Origin: Cryobacterium flavum | Lineage (GTDB): Bacteria; Actinomycetota; Actinomycetes; Actinomycetales; Microbacteriaceae | Assembly (NCBI RefSeq): GCF_900103805.1 | Contig: NZ_FNIB01000006.1 | Location: 186,001-250,000, forward strand | Direction: 5' to 3' | DNA: 64,000 nt | Part shown: positions 1 to 8,273 of the stretch, piece after piece | Layout: every line of letters begins with the position of its first letter | Position numbering within the stretch: the first letter of the stretch is position 1 | Position numbers and translations under genes: made by a program | The notes under the pieces: model-generated | What the model saw: only the letters and a program-made list of their open reading frames with translations | Databases searched by the model: none | What the model was told of the DNA's origin: nothing

Positions 1-8
1 GCAGGCCA

Positions 9-236
9 TCACGATCGCTTACGAACAGCACATCGGCCGCCGGACAGCGCGGCCCTCACTGCTATCAAGATGAACAGTCCGCTGATCGACCATTGCCAGA
101 GATTCGGGTTGAGGATCATGAATGGTTCGCCGTCGAGGTGCACAAAACCCTGAAGTCGGTCCCAGAGCAGCGCTACAGCCGGGCGGCACACCGTAGTCAA
201 AGATGCACATTCCCGCCGTGCGTCAGGACTGTGCAA
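9..236 (-). CDS. Possible small membrane protein or gene remnant (75 codons)
   Basis: I do not recognise this gene. The frame has one hydrophobic segment near the C-terminus (around residues 48-62, containing SISGLFILIAV) and no visible domain. An internal ATG gives a shorter version of about 37 residues that begins just before that segment. It could be the tail of a decayed membrane-protein gene, a genuine small membrane protein, or a chance frame. It is divergent from the acetyltransferase gene that begins at 247. No good ribosome binding site was found, so this is a weak call. Confidence 0.22.
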   Translation of the reverse strand: MHSPDARRECASLTTVCRPAVALLWDRLQGFVHLDGEPFMILNPNLWQWSISGLFILIAVRAALSGGRCAVRKRS

Positions 237-246
237 GTCTCAATGA

Positions 247-753
247 ATGGATTGGCCAAGATCTGCACCTATTACGACTGCGCGCCTCGTGCTGGAACCG
301 CTGTCGGTACTTCATGCCCCTTCTATGGTCGACGTCCTGGCCGCCCCCTCGCTCTATGACTTCACCGGCGGGGAAGCGCCGTCGCTCGAGCAGTTGGAAG
401 ACCGTTATGCGGCACAGGCAGTCGGGCACTCGGCGGATGGTTCGCAGTGGTGGTTGAACTGGGTCGTCATTCAGCGTGATGGCATGCAGCCGATCGGGTT
501 CGTGCAGGCAACCGTCGAGAACGACGGATCGAAACTCGTAGCCGACATTGCCTGGGTGATCTCACCGACCTGGCAAAGGCACGGTTTCGCGTCGGAGGCC
601 GCTCAGGGGATGCTCGAATGGTTGCGATCAAACGGGGTGGACCATTTCACGGCACACATCCATCCGGCCAATCATGCGTCAATGCACGTCGCGCACAATC
701 AACAATTACACGTGACATCGTCCAAGAAAGATGGCGAAAATCGTTGGGAATAG
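247..753 (+). CDS. GNAT family N-acetyltransferase (RimJ-like)
   Basis: The 168-residue product has the layout of the Acetyltransf_3/RimJ group, which transfers an acetyl group from acetyl-CoA to an amine; the acceptor is unknown. Visible features are an opening strand with TARLVLEPL (residues 10-18), a central strand ending in IGFVQATV, the segment VADIAWVISPTWQRHGFASEA, where the acetyl-CoA pyrophosphate loop is a relaxed form of the usual R-x-x-G-x-G/A, and the late segment HPANHASM typical of the family. The C-terminus is unusually polar and slightly degenerate in place of the usual N-x-x-LGF motif. The gene is convergent with the next acetyltransferase and appears to be transcribed alone. 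Confidence 0.75.
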   Translation: MDWPRSAPITTARLVLEPLSVLHAPSMVDVLAAPSLYDFTGGEAPSLEQLEDRYAAQAVGHSADGSQWWLNWVVIQRDGMQPIGFVQATVENDGSKLVADIAWVISPTWQRHGFASEAAQGMLEWLRSNGVDHFTAHIHPANHASMHVAHNQQLHVTSSKKDGENRWE

Positions 754-781
754 GGGCTGCGCTGGGGGCTTCGACCATCCT

Positions 782-1312
782 TCACTTCAAAGTTGCCTTG
801 TGGTCAGGCTCCGCTGGCGCACGTCGAATCATCCGAATTTCCTTGATTCCGTATTCTTCCTTGCACGAACCGTCGGGAATAAAACCGTGCTTACGGTAGA
901 ACGCCTGGGCTCGCGGATTGGGATCTGCTACCCAGAGCCCCGCCGCTGTTTCGGGAGAGATGACAGCGTCGAGGAGAGCTTTCCCGGCGCCGGTGCCGTG
1001 CGCGGATGCAAGCACGTAGAGGACGTTGAGTTGCTGGCTCCATGTCGCATCGGTATCCGTGGCGGCCGCGCTCTGTGCGATTCCGATCAGGTCGCCGTTC
1101 TGTTCCGCGACCGCGATTCGATCGTGAGCGAATCGATCATCCGTGAGCCCGATCGTCCAGAAGCGCTCTCTCGTCGACAGTAACGCTGGGTCGTCCAGCA
1201 TCTCGTCGCGCATGATGCCCCGATAGGTTTCCTGCCAGGTGGCGACGTGCAGACGTGCCATGGCCGCCGCGTCCGTTGGTACCGCCGATCGGATGACAGG
1301 TTGCGTCTTCAT
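782..1312 (-). CDS. GNAT family N-acetyltransferase
   Basis: The 176-residue protein has a standard GNAT fold. It opens with IRSAVPTDAAAMARLHVATWQETYRG (positions about 7-32), the helix signature of this group. It continues with the strand LNVLYVLASAHGTGAGKALLDAV, in which GTGAGKALL is the acetyl-CoA binding loop, and ends with NPRAQAFYRKHGFIPDG, the C-terminal strand-helix motif. The acceptor is not predictable. The gene is convergent with the upstream acetyltransferase, and 230 bp of apparently empty sequence separate it from the RidA gene, so it is probably its own transcription unit. The ATG at 1310-1312 gives the family's normal N-terminus. Confidence 0.85.
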   Translation of the reverse strand: MKTQPVIRSAVPTDAAAMARLHVATWQETYRGIMRDEMLDDPALLSTRERFWTIGLTDDRFAHDRIAVAEQNGDLIGIAQSAAATDTDATWSQQLNVLYVLASAHGTGAGKALLDAVISPETAAGLWVADPNPRAQAFYRKHGFIPDGSCKEEYGIKEIRMIRRAPAEPDHKATLK

Positions 1313-1542
1313 ACGTTCGATACTAATAACGAATGTTTCGTCAGGCTACTGATCAGCAAGTTTGGTCTCCCAGGCGCCATGTAGACGACTAGCCGAATGG
1401 CGACCGACACGGGATCGACCGAGTCGGATGCGGCAAGAGACGATGCATTGGTCAGAGCGCCAACCAGTGAAACGGCGACGAGATAAGCAGTCGCAGCGAC
1501 TAGAGCGGATGCGGGGCGGTTGGCGGTATGCCCGCCCTGCGA

Positions 1543-1953
1543 CTACGCCCCCCCGCCGAGACCTTGTTGGGGGAACGCAGCTACGGCTTCGATTTCGACG
1601 AGAGCGCCCGCGCGTGCTGGGGTGACCGCTAGTACCGTGACCGCGGTGCGACGGTTTCCCCAGACCGTGGCAGTGGCGGCGTACGCTTCACCGGGGTCGA
1701 TGCCAGTCGCGAGATAGATCGTCAGCTTGACCACGTACTCCGGTCCGGTTCCCGCTTCGGCCAGAACGGCGAGCACGTTGCGCAAAGCCTGCTCGGTTTG
1801 CGCTCCGAGCCCATCGAGCAGCGCGCCGCTGCCATCAGTGCCGTTCTGCCCGCCAACGTAGAGCGTGGGCCCTGCGGGCGCGATCATGCCCTGCGCGAAG
1901 GCGGGGCTCTGAAAAAGCTCGGGCGGGTTGATCGGTGTGGGAAATGAAGTCAT
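1543..1953 (-). CDS. RidA/YjgF/Rid family protein
   Basis: The 136-residue protein matches Rid-family enamine/imine deaminases, which hydrolyse reactive 2-aminoacrylate-type intermediates released by PLP enzymes. Seen in the sequence are the early FSQ-like segment (FQSPAFAQGMIAPAGPTLYVGGQNGTD), the helix QTEQALRNVLAVLAEAG, the strand VVKLTIYLATGIDPGEAYAATATVWG, and the terminal V-E-I-E-A-V-A pattern. The conserved Arg of active RidA, usually within a PARxxV motif, is present in TPARAGALVEIEA. The gene starts 12 nt after the stop of the DHFR-like gene with a G-rich ribosome binding site, so the two are probably co-transcribed. Confidence 0.85.
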   Translation of the reverse strand: MTSFPTPINPPELFQSPAFAQGMIAPAGPTLYVGGQNGTDGSGALLDGLGAQTEQALRNVLAVLAEAGTGPEYVVKLTIYLATGIDPGEAYAATATVWGNRRTAVTVLAVTPARAGALVEIEAVAAFPQQGLGGGA

Positions 1954-1965
1954 GGTGCTGTCCCC

Positions 1966-2517
1966 TCAGTCGGTGCGCAGGCCGTAGGTGAGCAGGGCGT
2001 TGCCCTTGCTCGTCGTCAAAGACTTCTGCAGCGTCAGCCGCGTCAGGGGATCGGTCGGCTCGAACAGGTGACGGCCAACGCCCGCCACGACGGGGTGCGT
2101 CATCACGGTGAGCGAGTCGAGCAGGCCGGCGAAGAGCAGTTGGCGTACGAGCGAAATTCCGCCGACCAGCGAAATCTCGCCGCCCGCCGTGTTCTTCAGG
2201 TCGGTCACGAACTCTTCGAGGTCGCCGGTGATCAGCGTGGAATTCTGCCAGGCCAGCTCGCCGGTCAGCGTGCGCGAGGCGACGAACTTCGGCACGGGAT
2301 TGATGAAAGCGCCGAACGGGTCGTCATGCTCGGCGCTCGGCCAGTAGCTGGCCCACTGTTCGTAGCCAACCCGGCCGAGTAGCACGGTGTCGACGCGGTC
2401 CATCATCGCGGTCATTTCCGCGCCGAGCTCTTCATCGAAGCTGTCGAATTGCCAGAGGTTGGGCGATTCGACGACGCCGTCAAGGGACATGAACAGGCCG
2501 GCGGTCAGTTTTCGCAT
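1966..2517 (-). CDS. Dihydrofolate reductase family protein (RibD C-terminal-like)
   Basis: The product is 183 residues from the ATG at 2515-2517, chosen because TAGGAG lies about 8 nt upstream; the frame stays open to 2604 but would then overlap the ppx gene. The opening RKLTAGLFMSLDGVVESP, the TVLLGRVGYEQWASYWP segment and the late SLVGGISLVRQLLFAGLLDSLTVMTHPVVAGVGRHLF are signatures of the DHFR/RibD C-terminal reductase family, often labelled YwjB/YyaP-like. The substrate is unknown; such proteins bind NADPH and are common orphan genes in actinobacteria. It sits in a run ppx - this gene - RidA. Confidence 0.88.
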   Translation of the reverse strand: MRKLTAGLFMSLDGVVESPNLWQFDSFDEELGAEMTAMMDRVDTVLLGRVGYEQWASYWPSAEHDDPFGAFINPVPKFVASRTLTGELAWQNSTLITGDLEEFVTDLKNTAGGEISLVGGISLVRQLLFAGLLDSLTVMTHPVVAGVGRHLFEPTDPLTRLTLQKSLTTSKGNALLTYGLRTD

Positions 2518-2552
2518 CAGGGCTCTCCTATGAGTCGGTGTGAAAGGGCATG

Positions 2553-3479
2553 CTAACGCAGCCGGTCGAGGTAGCGAAGAATGACGCCTTCGCGCAGTGC
2601 CCACGGCGACACCTCGAGTTCGGCAGCCCCGAATGCGGCCATCGCTGCGCCTAGTACGATGCCTCCGGCCACGATCTGAAAAGTGCGGTCGGCGGTGATC
2701 CCGGGCAGGGCTGGGCGGGCTTCGGCGGGGATGCGCGCGAGCCGCGGCACCCAGTCATCCAGCTCGGCACGCCCCAGGCGCAGCCGGTCGGCGGCACCGA
2801 CGCCATCGGAGGTGGTGCCGGCCAGGCGGGCCAGCGAACGGATCGCCTTAGATGACCCGACAATGTGGTGTGGGGCCGGCAGGTGCGCGAACGCGTCAAC
2901 CGCATCGCGCAGAACGGATGCCGCGTGCTTACGCAACGCAGACACCTCCTCCGGCAGCGGGGGATCGTGGTGCAGAAAACCGATCGTGCTGCGTCCGGCC
3001 CCGAGCGGAAGCGACAGCGCGACCTCGGGAAACTCAGCTCCGCCGGCCGCGATCTCCAAGGACCCGCCGCCGATGTCGAACAGCAGAATGTTGCCGGCCG
3101 ACCAGCCGTACCAGCGCCGCACTGCCAGGAAGGTCAGCCGGGCTTCGTCTTCGCCGGATAACACTTGCAGGGCCACACCGGTTTCCCGTTCGACCCGGTC
3201 GAGCAGTTCGGGGCCGTTGGTCGCGTCGCGCAGCGCCGAGGTCGCGAACGGCAGCAACTCGTCGATGTTGTGCTGCTGGGCAACATCCGCTGCGTGTTGT
3301 ACAGAGGTGAGAACCGCGGCGACACCCTCGTCATTGATCGCGCCCTCGGGAGTGATGTAACGCATGAGACGCAAGACGCTCTTGTCGGCGGCCATCGGCA
3401 CCGGCGGAGCGCCTTCGTGCGCGTCAACAACCAACAGGTGGACGGTATTCGAACCGACGTCGAGAACTCCTAGGCGCAC
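2553..3479 (-). CDS. ppx: Exopolyphosphatase, Ppx/GppA family
   Basis: The 308-residue actin-fold phosphatase probably removes terminal phosphate from polyphosphate or the 5'-phosphate of pppGpp. Seen are the phosphate-1 loop LGVLDVGSNTVHLLVVD at the very start, the ATSALRDATNG motif, the catalytic-region segment LSGEDEARLTFLAV, and the phosphate-2 loop LLFDIGGGSLEIA. The late segments VGSSKAIRSLARL and VAGGIVLGAAM are also typical. I place the start at the GTG at 3477-3479, right before the first strand; the frame extends to 3587 but would overlap the upstream gene. It lacks the C-terminal HD domain of long Ppx proteins, as is usual for actinobacterial Ppx1. Confidence 0.85.
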   Translation of the reverse strand: MRLGVLDVGSNTVHLLVVDAHEGAPPVPMAADKSVLRLMRYITPEGAINDEGVAAVLTSVQHAADVAQQHNIDELLPFATSALRDATNGPELLDRVERETGVALQVLSGEDEARLTFLAVRRWYGWSAGNILLFDIGGGSLEIAAGGAEFPEVALSLPLGAGRSTIGFLHHDPPLPEEVSALRKHAASVLRDAVDAFAHLPAPHHIVGSSKAIRSLARLAGTTSDGVGAADRLRLGRAELDDWVPRLARIPAEARPALPGITADRTFQIVAGGIVLGAAMAAFGAAELEVSPWALREGVILRYLDRLR

Positions 3480-3505
3480 ATGTGTACGATACCGCTTGCA
3501 GCGCG

Positions 3506-5791
3506 CTAGCGCTGAGCGGGCGTGACGAACCGCTGCCAGGCCCACGCACTGGCGCACACCGCGGCGAAGGTTGCTGCCGTGATCCACAGCGTCAGGCCGG
3601 TGCCCGCACTCTGCACCTGTTCCACCATCGGTGACAGCGCCGCGAACAGGATTCCGTACGTGACGACGGTCAGACCGGTCCAGACCAGCGGCGACCAGGA
3701 CAGAATGCGACGCCCGCTAGTATGGCCGACGGGCACCAGAATCAGCACCGCTGAACCGATGGCGGCGAGCACGATCGTGTTGCCCGTCTCCGCGGCCAGC
3801 GACGTGACGAAATCACTGGCAGCGGGAAGCAGCGAGCCGAGCGACCAGGCGAGAACGGCGAAGGCAGCCAGCGCGCCCACCCGCACCGCGGCGAGCTGGC
3901 CGCGCTGTGCCGTCGTGGGCTGTGCGGCCGCGGGGTGCGCGCCGTGCGGGCTTACGGCATCCGTTGTGGCGGTGAGGGTGACGCTGCCGAGCAGCCCGAA
4001 CAGCAGGGCGGGGTGAATGTCGAACAGGCGGGACGCGATCGCGGCCGCCGCGATGAGCAGCAGGTAGCGCGGCAGAAAGGTGACCGTTCCGCGCAGCCGC
4101 AGTACGCGCGAACTCCACCACAGCGGAACCAGAATGGCCACCGCATTGACCAGTACCAGCCCGATGATCACGGCGACGAGCAGGCGCAGGTAAGCCGGTT
4201 GGTCGACGATCGGACCGGACAGCATGACGAACGTCGCGGCCGCCAGGAGCGCCGCTCCGCCAGGCAACCAGCGGTTGAGCCGCACGGTGGGCGCGACCTC
4301 GTACTCCTCGCGCACCCGGTTGCGGCCCGCCAGTGAGGGCAACGCCCGAAGTGGTCGGCCGCCGCGGGAGCGGGAGATGGTGCCCGCGAGCAGGCGCAAC
4401 GGTACGGCGATCAGCAGCAGCGCCCCGAGGGCGAGCAGACCGGCCTGCAACCAAGGAAACGGCGAGCCGGTGCCCGTCGGGCCGATCGCAGCCGCAAACC
4501 GAGTCGGGTCATTCCACTGGCCGGGAAAAGCGGATGCCGCAGCCCCCTCGTTCTCCGGCTCCGCCGCTTGCGGGTCTGGCGCGGTGGTCCCCGGCCCCGG
4601 GGTCGGCGACGGCTCTGCCGTCGGGCCGGGTGCGGCAACCGCGCCATCCGGTGACGGCGAAGCCGATGGGCTCGGAGTCGGCGTGACCGGTGGCGTTGCC
4701 GAGGCGGACCCAGACGGCGTCGGCGTGCTCTCAGCCACATAACTGACCGATGCGGGCGTCGAGCCCGGTCCGACATTGCCGGCGTTGTCCTTCTGCACGG
4801 CGATGACCGAGTACGACCCGGCAGCCACGCCACCGGCCGAGCAGGTCCAGGCTCCGCCGATCACCGGGGCGGAGCAGACCGAGTAGGCGCCGGCGAACAC
4901 CGTCACGGTGGCGCCGGTTTCGCCGGTGCCGGAGTACTGGGCGCCGGCCACGGACACTTGCGCGCCGGTGCTCGGAGAGGTTACAACAGGGGCCTCCGGC
5001 GCGGTGACGTCGAACACGATCGCGACCGGTGTGCTCGCGTTCGAGGAAGTCGGTCTACTGAACGATGACGTCTGGCTGGCCGTCACATTCAGGCTGCCGT
5101 TACCGAGGCCGGAGAACAGGCAGGCCCAGGCGCCGGAACTGTCGGCGGTGCTGTTGCAGGTATCGCCGTTCGGCAGGGTCGCCGTCACGATGGCCTGGGG
5201 GTGCCCGGTTCCGCGCACCCAGCCGTTGGACTCCGATCCGGTCAATCCGCCGAGCACCGTCGGGGCACCGAGTACGGCAACGGAGATCTCGGCGCTCAGA
5301 GTTGGACTGCCGGTCACCACCACCCGCAGCGTGATATTGGGTCCGTTCTGCAGGTAGACGTTGTCGCAGCTCCACGAGGTCGACGCGTCGTTGACGATGC
5401 ACAGCGGGTCACCGCCGCGCGGCGACAAGAGCTGGATTTCCTGGCTGGCAGCCTTCGACCCCGATACGGTGGTGCGGTTGCTGCCGACGAATTGCCCGTT
5501 GTTCGGGTGGCTGATCTGCGGAGCCGGCGCCGGGCCGGTCGTCGCGCTGGGATTCGGTTCCTCGGTCGCGGTCGGAGTAGACGCGGCCGGTGTTGACTCG
5601 GTCGCTGTCTCGTCTGCCGTAGTCTGCGGCGCCGAAGTCGCCGGAGTCTCTTCGGCCTGTGCGGTCGATAACGCGGGAGCCGCGAGCGCAATGGCGCAGC
5701 CGAGCAACAGGGCTGCGATCGCCGCAACGCTGCGGGAGTGCCGCGGGCGCGCCGACGTGCTCAAGACTGCGGTACGAGCCGATGCGGACAC
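3506..5791 (-). CDS. Secreted Ig-like repeat protein with polytopic membrane C-terminus
   Basis: The protein has about 761 residues. A basic stretch and hydrophobic core near residues 20-45 end in STAQA, a likely signal-peptidase site. A Thr/Pro/Ala-rich stretch follows, then three Ig-like modules, each with a Cys pair ending in a W-x-C pattern (SWSC, AWAC, AWTC). After a long Pro/Ser/Thr linker come about nine hydrophobic segments to the C-terminus. I do not recognise a family for the membrane half. The frame opens at a TTG at 5809, but a GTG at 5791 (or 5797) behind AGGGGG is a better start. It sits at the head of a minus-strand run with ppx, 26 nt away. The role is unknown; surface display tied to a membrane module is an inference. 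Confidence 0.68.
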   Translation of the reverse strand: MSASARTAVLSTSARPRHSRSVAAIAALLLGCAIALAAPALSTAQAEETPATSAPQTTADETATESTPAASTPTATEEPNPSATTGPAPAPQISHPNNGQFVGSNRTTVSGSKAASQEIQLLSPRGGDPLCIVNDASTSWSCDNVYLQNGPNITLRVVVTGSPTLSAEISVAVLGAPTVLGGLTGSESNGWVRGTGHPQAIVTATLPNGDTCNSTADSSGAWACLFSGLGNGSLNVTASQTSSFSRPTSSNASTPVAIVFDVTAPEAPVVTSPSTGAQVSVAGAQYSGTGETGATVTVFAGAYSVCSAPVIGGAWTCSAGGVAAGSYSVIAVQKDNAGNVGPGSTPASVSYVAESTPTPSGSASATPPVTPTPSPSASPSPDGAVAAPGPTAEPSPTPGPGTTAPDPQAAEPENEGAAASAFPGQWNDPTRFAAAIGPTGTGSPFPWLQAGLLALGALLLIAVPLRLLAGTISRSRGGRPLRALPSLAGRNRVREEYEVAPTVRLNRWLPGGAALLAAATFVMLSGPIVDQPAYLRLLVAVIIGLVLVNAVAILVPLWWSSRVLRLRGTVTFLPRYLLLIAAAAIASRLFDIHPALLFGLLGSVTLTATTDAVSPHGAHPAAAQPTTAQRGQLAAVRVGALAAFAVLAWSLGSLLPAASDFVTSLAAETGNTIVLAAIGSAVLILVPVGHTSGRRILSWSPLVWTGLTVVTYGILFAALSPMVEQVQSAGTGLTLWITAATFAAVCASAWAWQRFVTPAQR

Positions 5792-5977
5792 ATTCACCCC
5801 CTGCCCCAATTTGAGGGGTAGTCGGCGGCAAAGTCAACCTCCCGCACCTGCAAACAGAGTAACAAACCAGAGGAATTCTTCGCGGACCCCAAAACCTACC
5901 GTCAGTCGGTCGTAAACGTGACACCCTCAAGAGAAGCGGATGCCCCGCGCCGCCCGCCGAAAAGAGCCGCACCCACC

Positions 5978-7444
5978 ATGAATCCCACGCCCCGCAGCCC
6001 CGCAGCACCAGCGAATCGCGCCATCGCCGCCCGGGACTGGGAACACCGCGCCGGCGAGCTCGGCGACCGCCTGCCGACCGGGTTCGAGGTGGCCGTGGCC
6101 ACCTCCGCCTTTCAGATCGAGGGCGCCGCGCGCGACGGCGGCCGCGGCGACAGCGTCTGGGACACCTTCAGCCAGGTGCCCGGTCGCATCCGCGACGGCT
6201 CGAACGCCTCCGTCTCGACCGACCACGTGAAGAACTACGGCGAAGACACCTCCCTGCTGCGCGACCTCGGCGTCGATTCCTACGCGTTCTCCTTCGGCTG
6301 GACCCGGCTGCAGCCGGAGGGCCGTGGGGCCTTGAACCGTAATGGACTCGCGATCTACGATCGTTTGCTTGACGCGTTGTTGGCTGACGGCATCCGTTCG
6401 AGCGCTACGCTTTCGCACTGGGACCTGCCAGCGGTCCTGCGCGGCGGCTGGCTGAACCGCGACACGGCGGGCCGTTTCGCCGACTATGCGCACGCCGTGG
6501 GGGAGGCGTTCGGCGACCGGATCGACGCCTGGGTCACCCTGTTCGAGCCGGCCACGGTCACCACGAAGGGGTATGCGCTCGGCACCCACGCGCCCGGCCG
6601 TACCCTGCTGTTCGACGCGCTGCCGACGGCGCACCACCAGCTGCTCGCACACGGACTCGCCGTGCAGGCCCTGCGCGCAGCGGACGTGCGCGGACGCATC
6701 GGCCTCGTCAACTCGCACACCCCCGTGCAATCCGTCACCGACCGTGACCAAGACCGCTCCTACGCCGCCCTCTACGACCTGCTGCAGAACCGCCTGTTCG
6801 CCGATCCCGTTCTGCTCGGGCACTACCCTGACCCGCTCGAACCGTTCGCGGTTGAACTGCGCACCCTGCTCGAGGCCGACCCCGAGGACCTCCGCACGAT
6901 TCACCAGCCGCTCGATTTCTATGGCCTGAGCTATTCTGAGCCCGCTCGGGTCGCCTCCGGCGCGACGGTGCTGAAGGCCCCCGATGGTCGAGCGATCCCG
7001 ATCACGTCGTGGCCGTTTCACCTCGAGGCCTTCCGCGAACACCCCACCACTTCGGCCGGCGTCGTCAACGCCCCCGAATACGTCGCCGTGGCGCTCGCCG
7101 AAATTCTCGCACGCTACCCCGACCTGCCCCCGGTGTACCTCTCGCTGGCCGGTGGCGCCTTCGCCGACCAAGCGGATGCCCGCCACCAGGTGCAGGATCC
7201 CGCCCGCGTCGACTATCTGGCCGAACACCTCGTAGCAGCGCTCGACGCGACCGCGCCCGGTGGTGCGGCCGCCGCCATGGATCTTCGCGGCGTCACCTTC
7301 TGGTCGCTGCTCGACGCCTTCGAGTGGAACGCCGGCTACACCCAGCCCACCGGTCTCGTGCACGTCGATTTCACCGACGACCGCCGCACCCGCACCCCCA
7401 AGCTGAGCTACCGCTGGCTGCAGCACGCCCTGGCCAACCGCTAA
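5978..7444 (+). CDS. Glycoside hydrolase family 1-fold protein lacking the catalytic nucleophile
   Basis: The 488-residue protein is clearly a GH1 (beta-glucosidase) relative. It has GFEVAVATSAFQIEG near the start, SHWDLPAVLRGGWLNRDT, HHQLLAHGLAVQALR and the end motif FWSLLDAFEWNAGYT. The acid/base motif TxNEP is present as TLFEP, so the Glu is kept but the preceding Asn is Phe. The nucleophile motif (I/V)TENG is replaced by LSLAGG (Leu codon at 7145-7147), so the nucleophile Glu is gone. The usual N-Y-Y sugar-binding motif is GLSYSE. It is probably not a retaining glycosidase; a binding or regulatory role is inferred. The ATG at 5978 is preferred over a GTG at 5918. It stands alone, divergent from the Ig-repeat gene. 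Confidence 0.85.
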   Translation: MNPTPRSPAAPANRAIAARDWEHRAGELGDRLPTGFEVAVATSAFQIEGAARDGGRGDSVWDTFSQVPGRIRDGSNASVSTDHVKNYGEDTSLLRDLGVDSYAFSFGWTRLQPEGRGALNRNGLAIYDRLLDALLADGIRSSATLSHWDLPAVLRGGWLNRDTAGRFADYAHAVGEAFGDRIDAWVTLFEPATVTTKGYALGTHAPGRTLLFDALPTAHHQLLAHGLAVQALRAADVRGRIGLVNSHTPVQSVTDRDQDRSYAALYDLLQNRLFADPVLLGHYPDPLEPFAVELRTLLEADPEDLRTIHQPLDFYGLSYSEPARVASGATVLKAPDGRAIPITSWPFHLEAFREHPTTSAGVVNAPEYVAVALAEILARYPDLPPVYLSLAGGAFADQADARHQVQDPARVDYLAEHLVAALDATAPGGAAAAMDLRGVTFWSLLDAFEWNAGYTQPTGLVHVDFTDDRRTRTPKLSYRWLQHALANR

Positions 7445-7459
7445 GAACCGCTACACGTA

Positions 7460-7525
7460 GCGCTGGGTCGGGTTTTCCGCGGAGTTGCGAGTGTTTGAGT
7501 GGGGAGCGGAGACCCGACTCAGCGC
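7460..7525. repeat. Inverted repeat between convergent genes (possible bidirectional terminator)
   Basis: Arms GCGCTGGGTCGGGT (7460-7473) and ACCCGACTCAGCGC (7512-7525) pair at 13 of 14 positions around a 38-nt spacer. It lies in the 94-bp gap between the GH1-like gene and the ABC permease gene, which point at each other. The loop is longer than in a classical intrinsic terminator and there is no clear T-tract, so termination is an inference. Confidence 0.45.
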
Positions 7526-7538
7526 CCCTTGACCGGCC

Positions 7539-8273
7539 TCATGGCGTGCGCCGCCGCAGCGTCACCGAGCCGAGCACGACGGCTCCCACGATCCAGGCGC
7601 CGATAATGATCAGTTCCCCGCCCACATAGGCGGCATCCTGCGAGTCGGTCGCGACCGCCTGCAGGGCGTCGATCGCGTGTGACAACGGCAACCAGTCGCT
7701 GATGGCCCGCAGCACATCGGGCAGCTGGTCGCGAGGCAGAAAGATGCCGCCGAGCAGAATCTGCGGAAACACCAGCGCCGGCATGAACTGCACCACCTGA
7801 AATTCCGTGCGAGCGAACGCGCTGGCGAGCAGGCCGAGGGTCGTGCCGAGCACAGCATCCGCTACCGCGACGGCGAGCAGCAGCCAGAGCGATCCGCTGA
7901 TCTCCAACCCGCACACCCACACCGCGAACCCCACGGCGACGGCCGATTGCGCCACCGCGAGCAGCCCGAACGCGAGCGTGTAGCCGAGAATGAGATCGCC
8001 CTTGCCGAGCGGCATCGACAGCAGGCGCTCGAGTGTGCCGGTGCGGCGTTCCCGCAGGGTGGTGATGCTGGTCACGAGAAACATCACGATGAAGGGAAAC
8101 AGCGCGATCATGCCCGGCCCGATCGTGGCGAATACCGGGGTGTCCGAGAAGATCCAGGCCAGCAGCCCGATCAGCAGGCTCGGCACCACAAGCAGCAGCA
8201 CGATCGTGCGCGGGTCGTGCCGCACCTGGCTGAGTACCCGACCGGCAGTCGCGAGGGTGCGCTGCGGATTCAT
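7539..8273 (-). CDS. ABC-2 type transporter permease
   Basis: The 244-residue protein has six hydrophobic segments (for example VLLLVVPSLLIGLLAWIF, MIALFPFIVMFLVTSIT, WLLLAVAVADAVLGTTLGLLAS and the last IIIGAWIVGAVVLGSV). It carries the ABC-2 signature region TLRERRTGTLERLLSMPLGKGDLILGY and the late PALVFPQILLGGIFLPRDQLPDVLRAISDWLPLSHAIDAL. This is the DrrB/YadH-like exporter class. Its ATG overlaps the stop of the ATPase gene by 4 nt, so the two are translationally coupled partners. Substrates of such exporters are often drugs or lipids; none can be inferred here. Confidence 0.88.
   Translation of the reverse strand: MNPQRTLATAGRVLSQVRHDPRTIVLLLVVPSLLIGLLAWIFSDTPVFATIGPGMIALFPFIVMFLVTSITTLRERRTGTLERLLSMPLGKGDLILGYTLAFGLLAVAQSAVAVGFAVWVCGLEISGSLWLLLAVAVADAVLGTTLGLLASAFARTEFQVVQFMPALVFPQILLGGIFLPRDQLPDVLRAISDWLPLSHAIDALQAVATDSQDAAYVGGELIIIGAWIVGAVVLGSVTLRRRTP

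Noticed and set aside
1313-1542. Possible small gene in the 230-bp gap before the RidA gene
   Set aside because: Short frames here lack ribosome binding sites, hydrophobic segments or repeats. I see nothing that I can support.
5927-7426. 499-codon open frame on the minus strand opposite the GH1-like gene
   Set aside because: It mirrors the codon pattern of the GH1-like gene, is low in complexity (Gly/Val/Glu/Arg) and has no recognisable domain.
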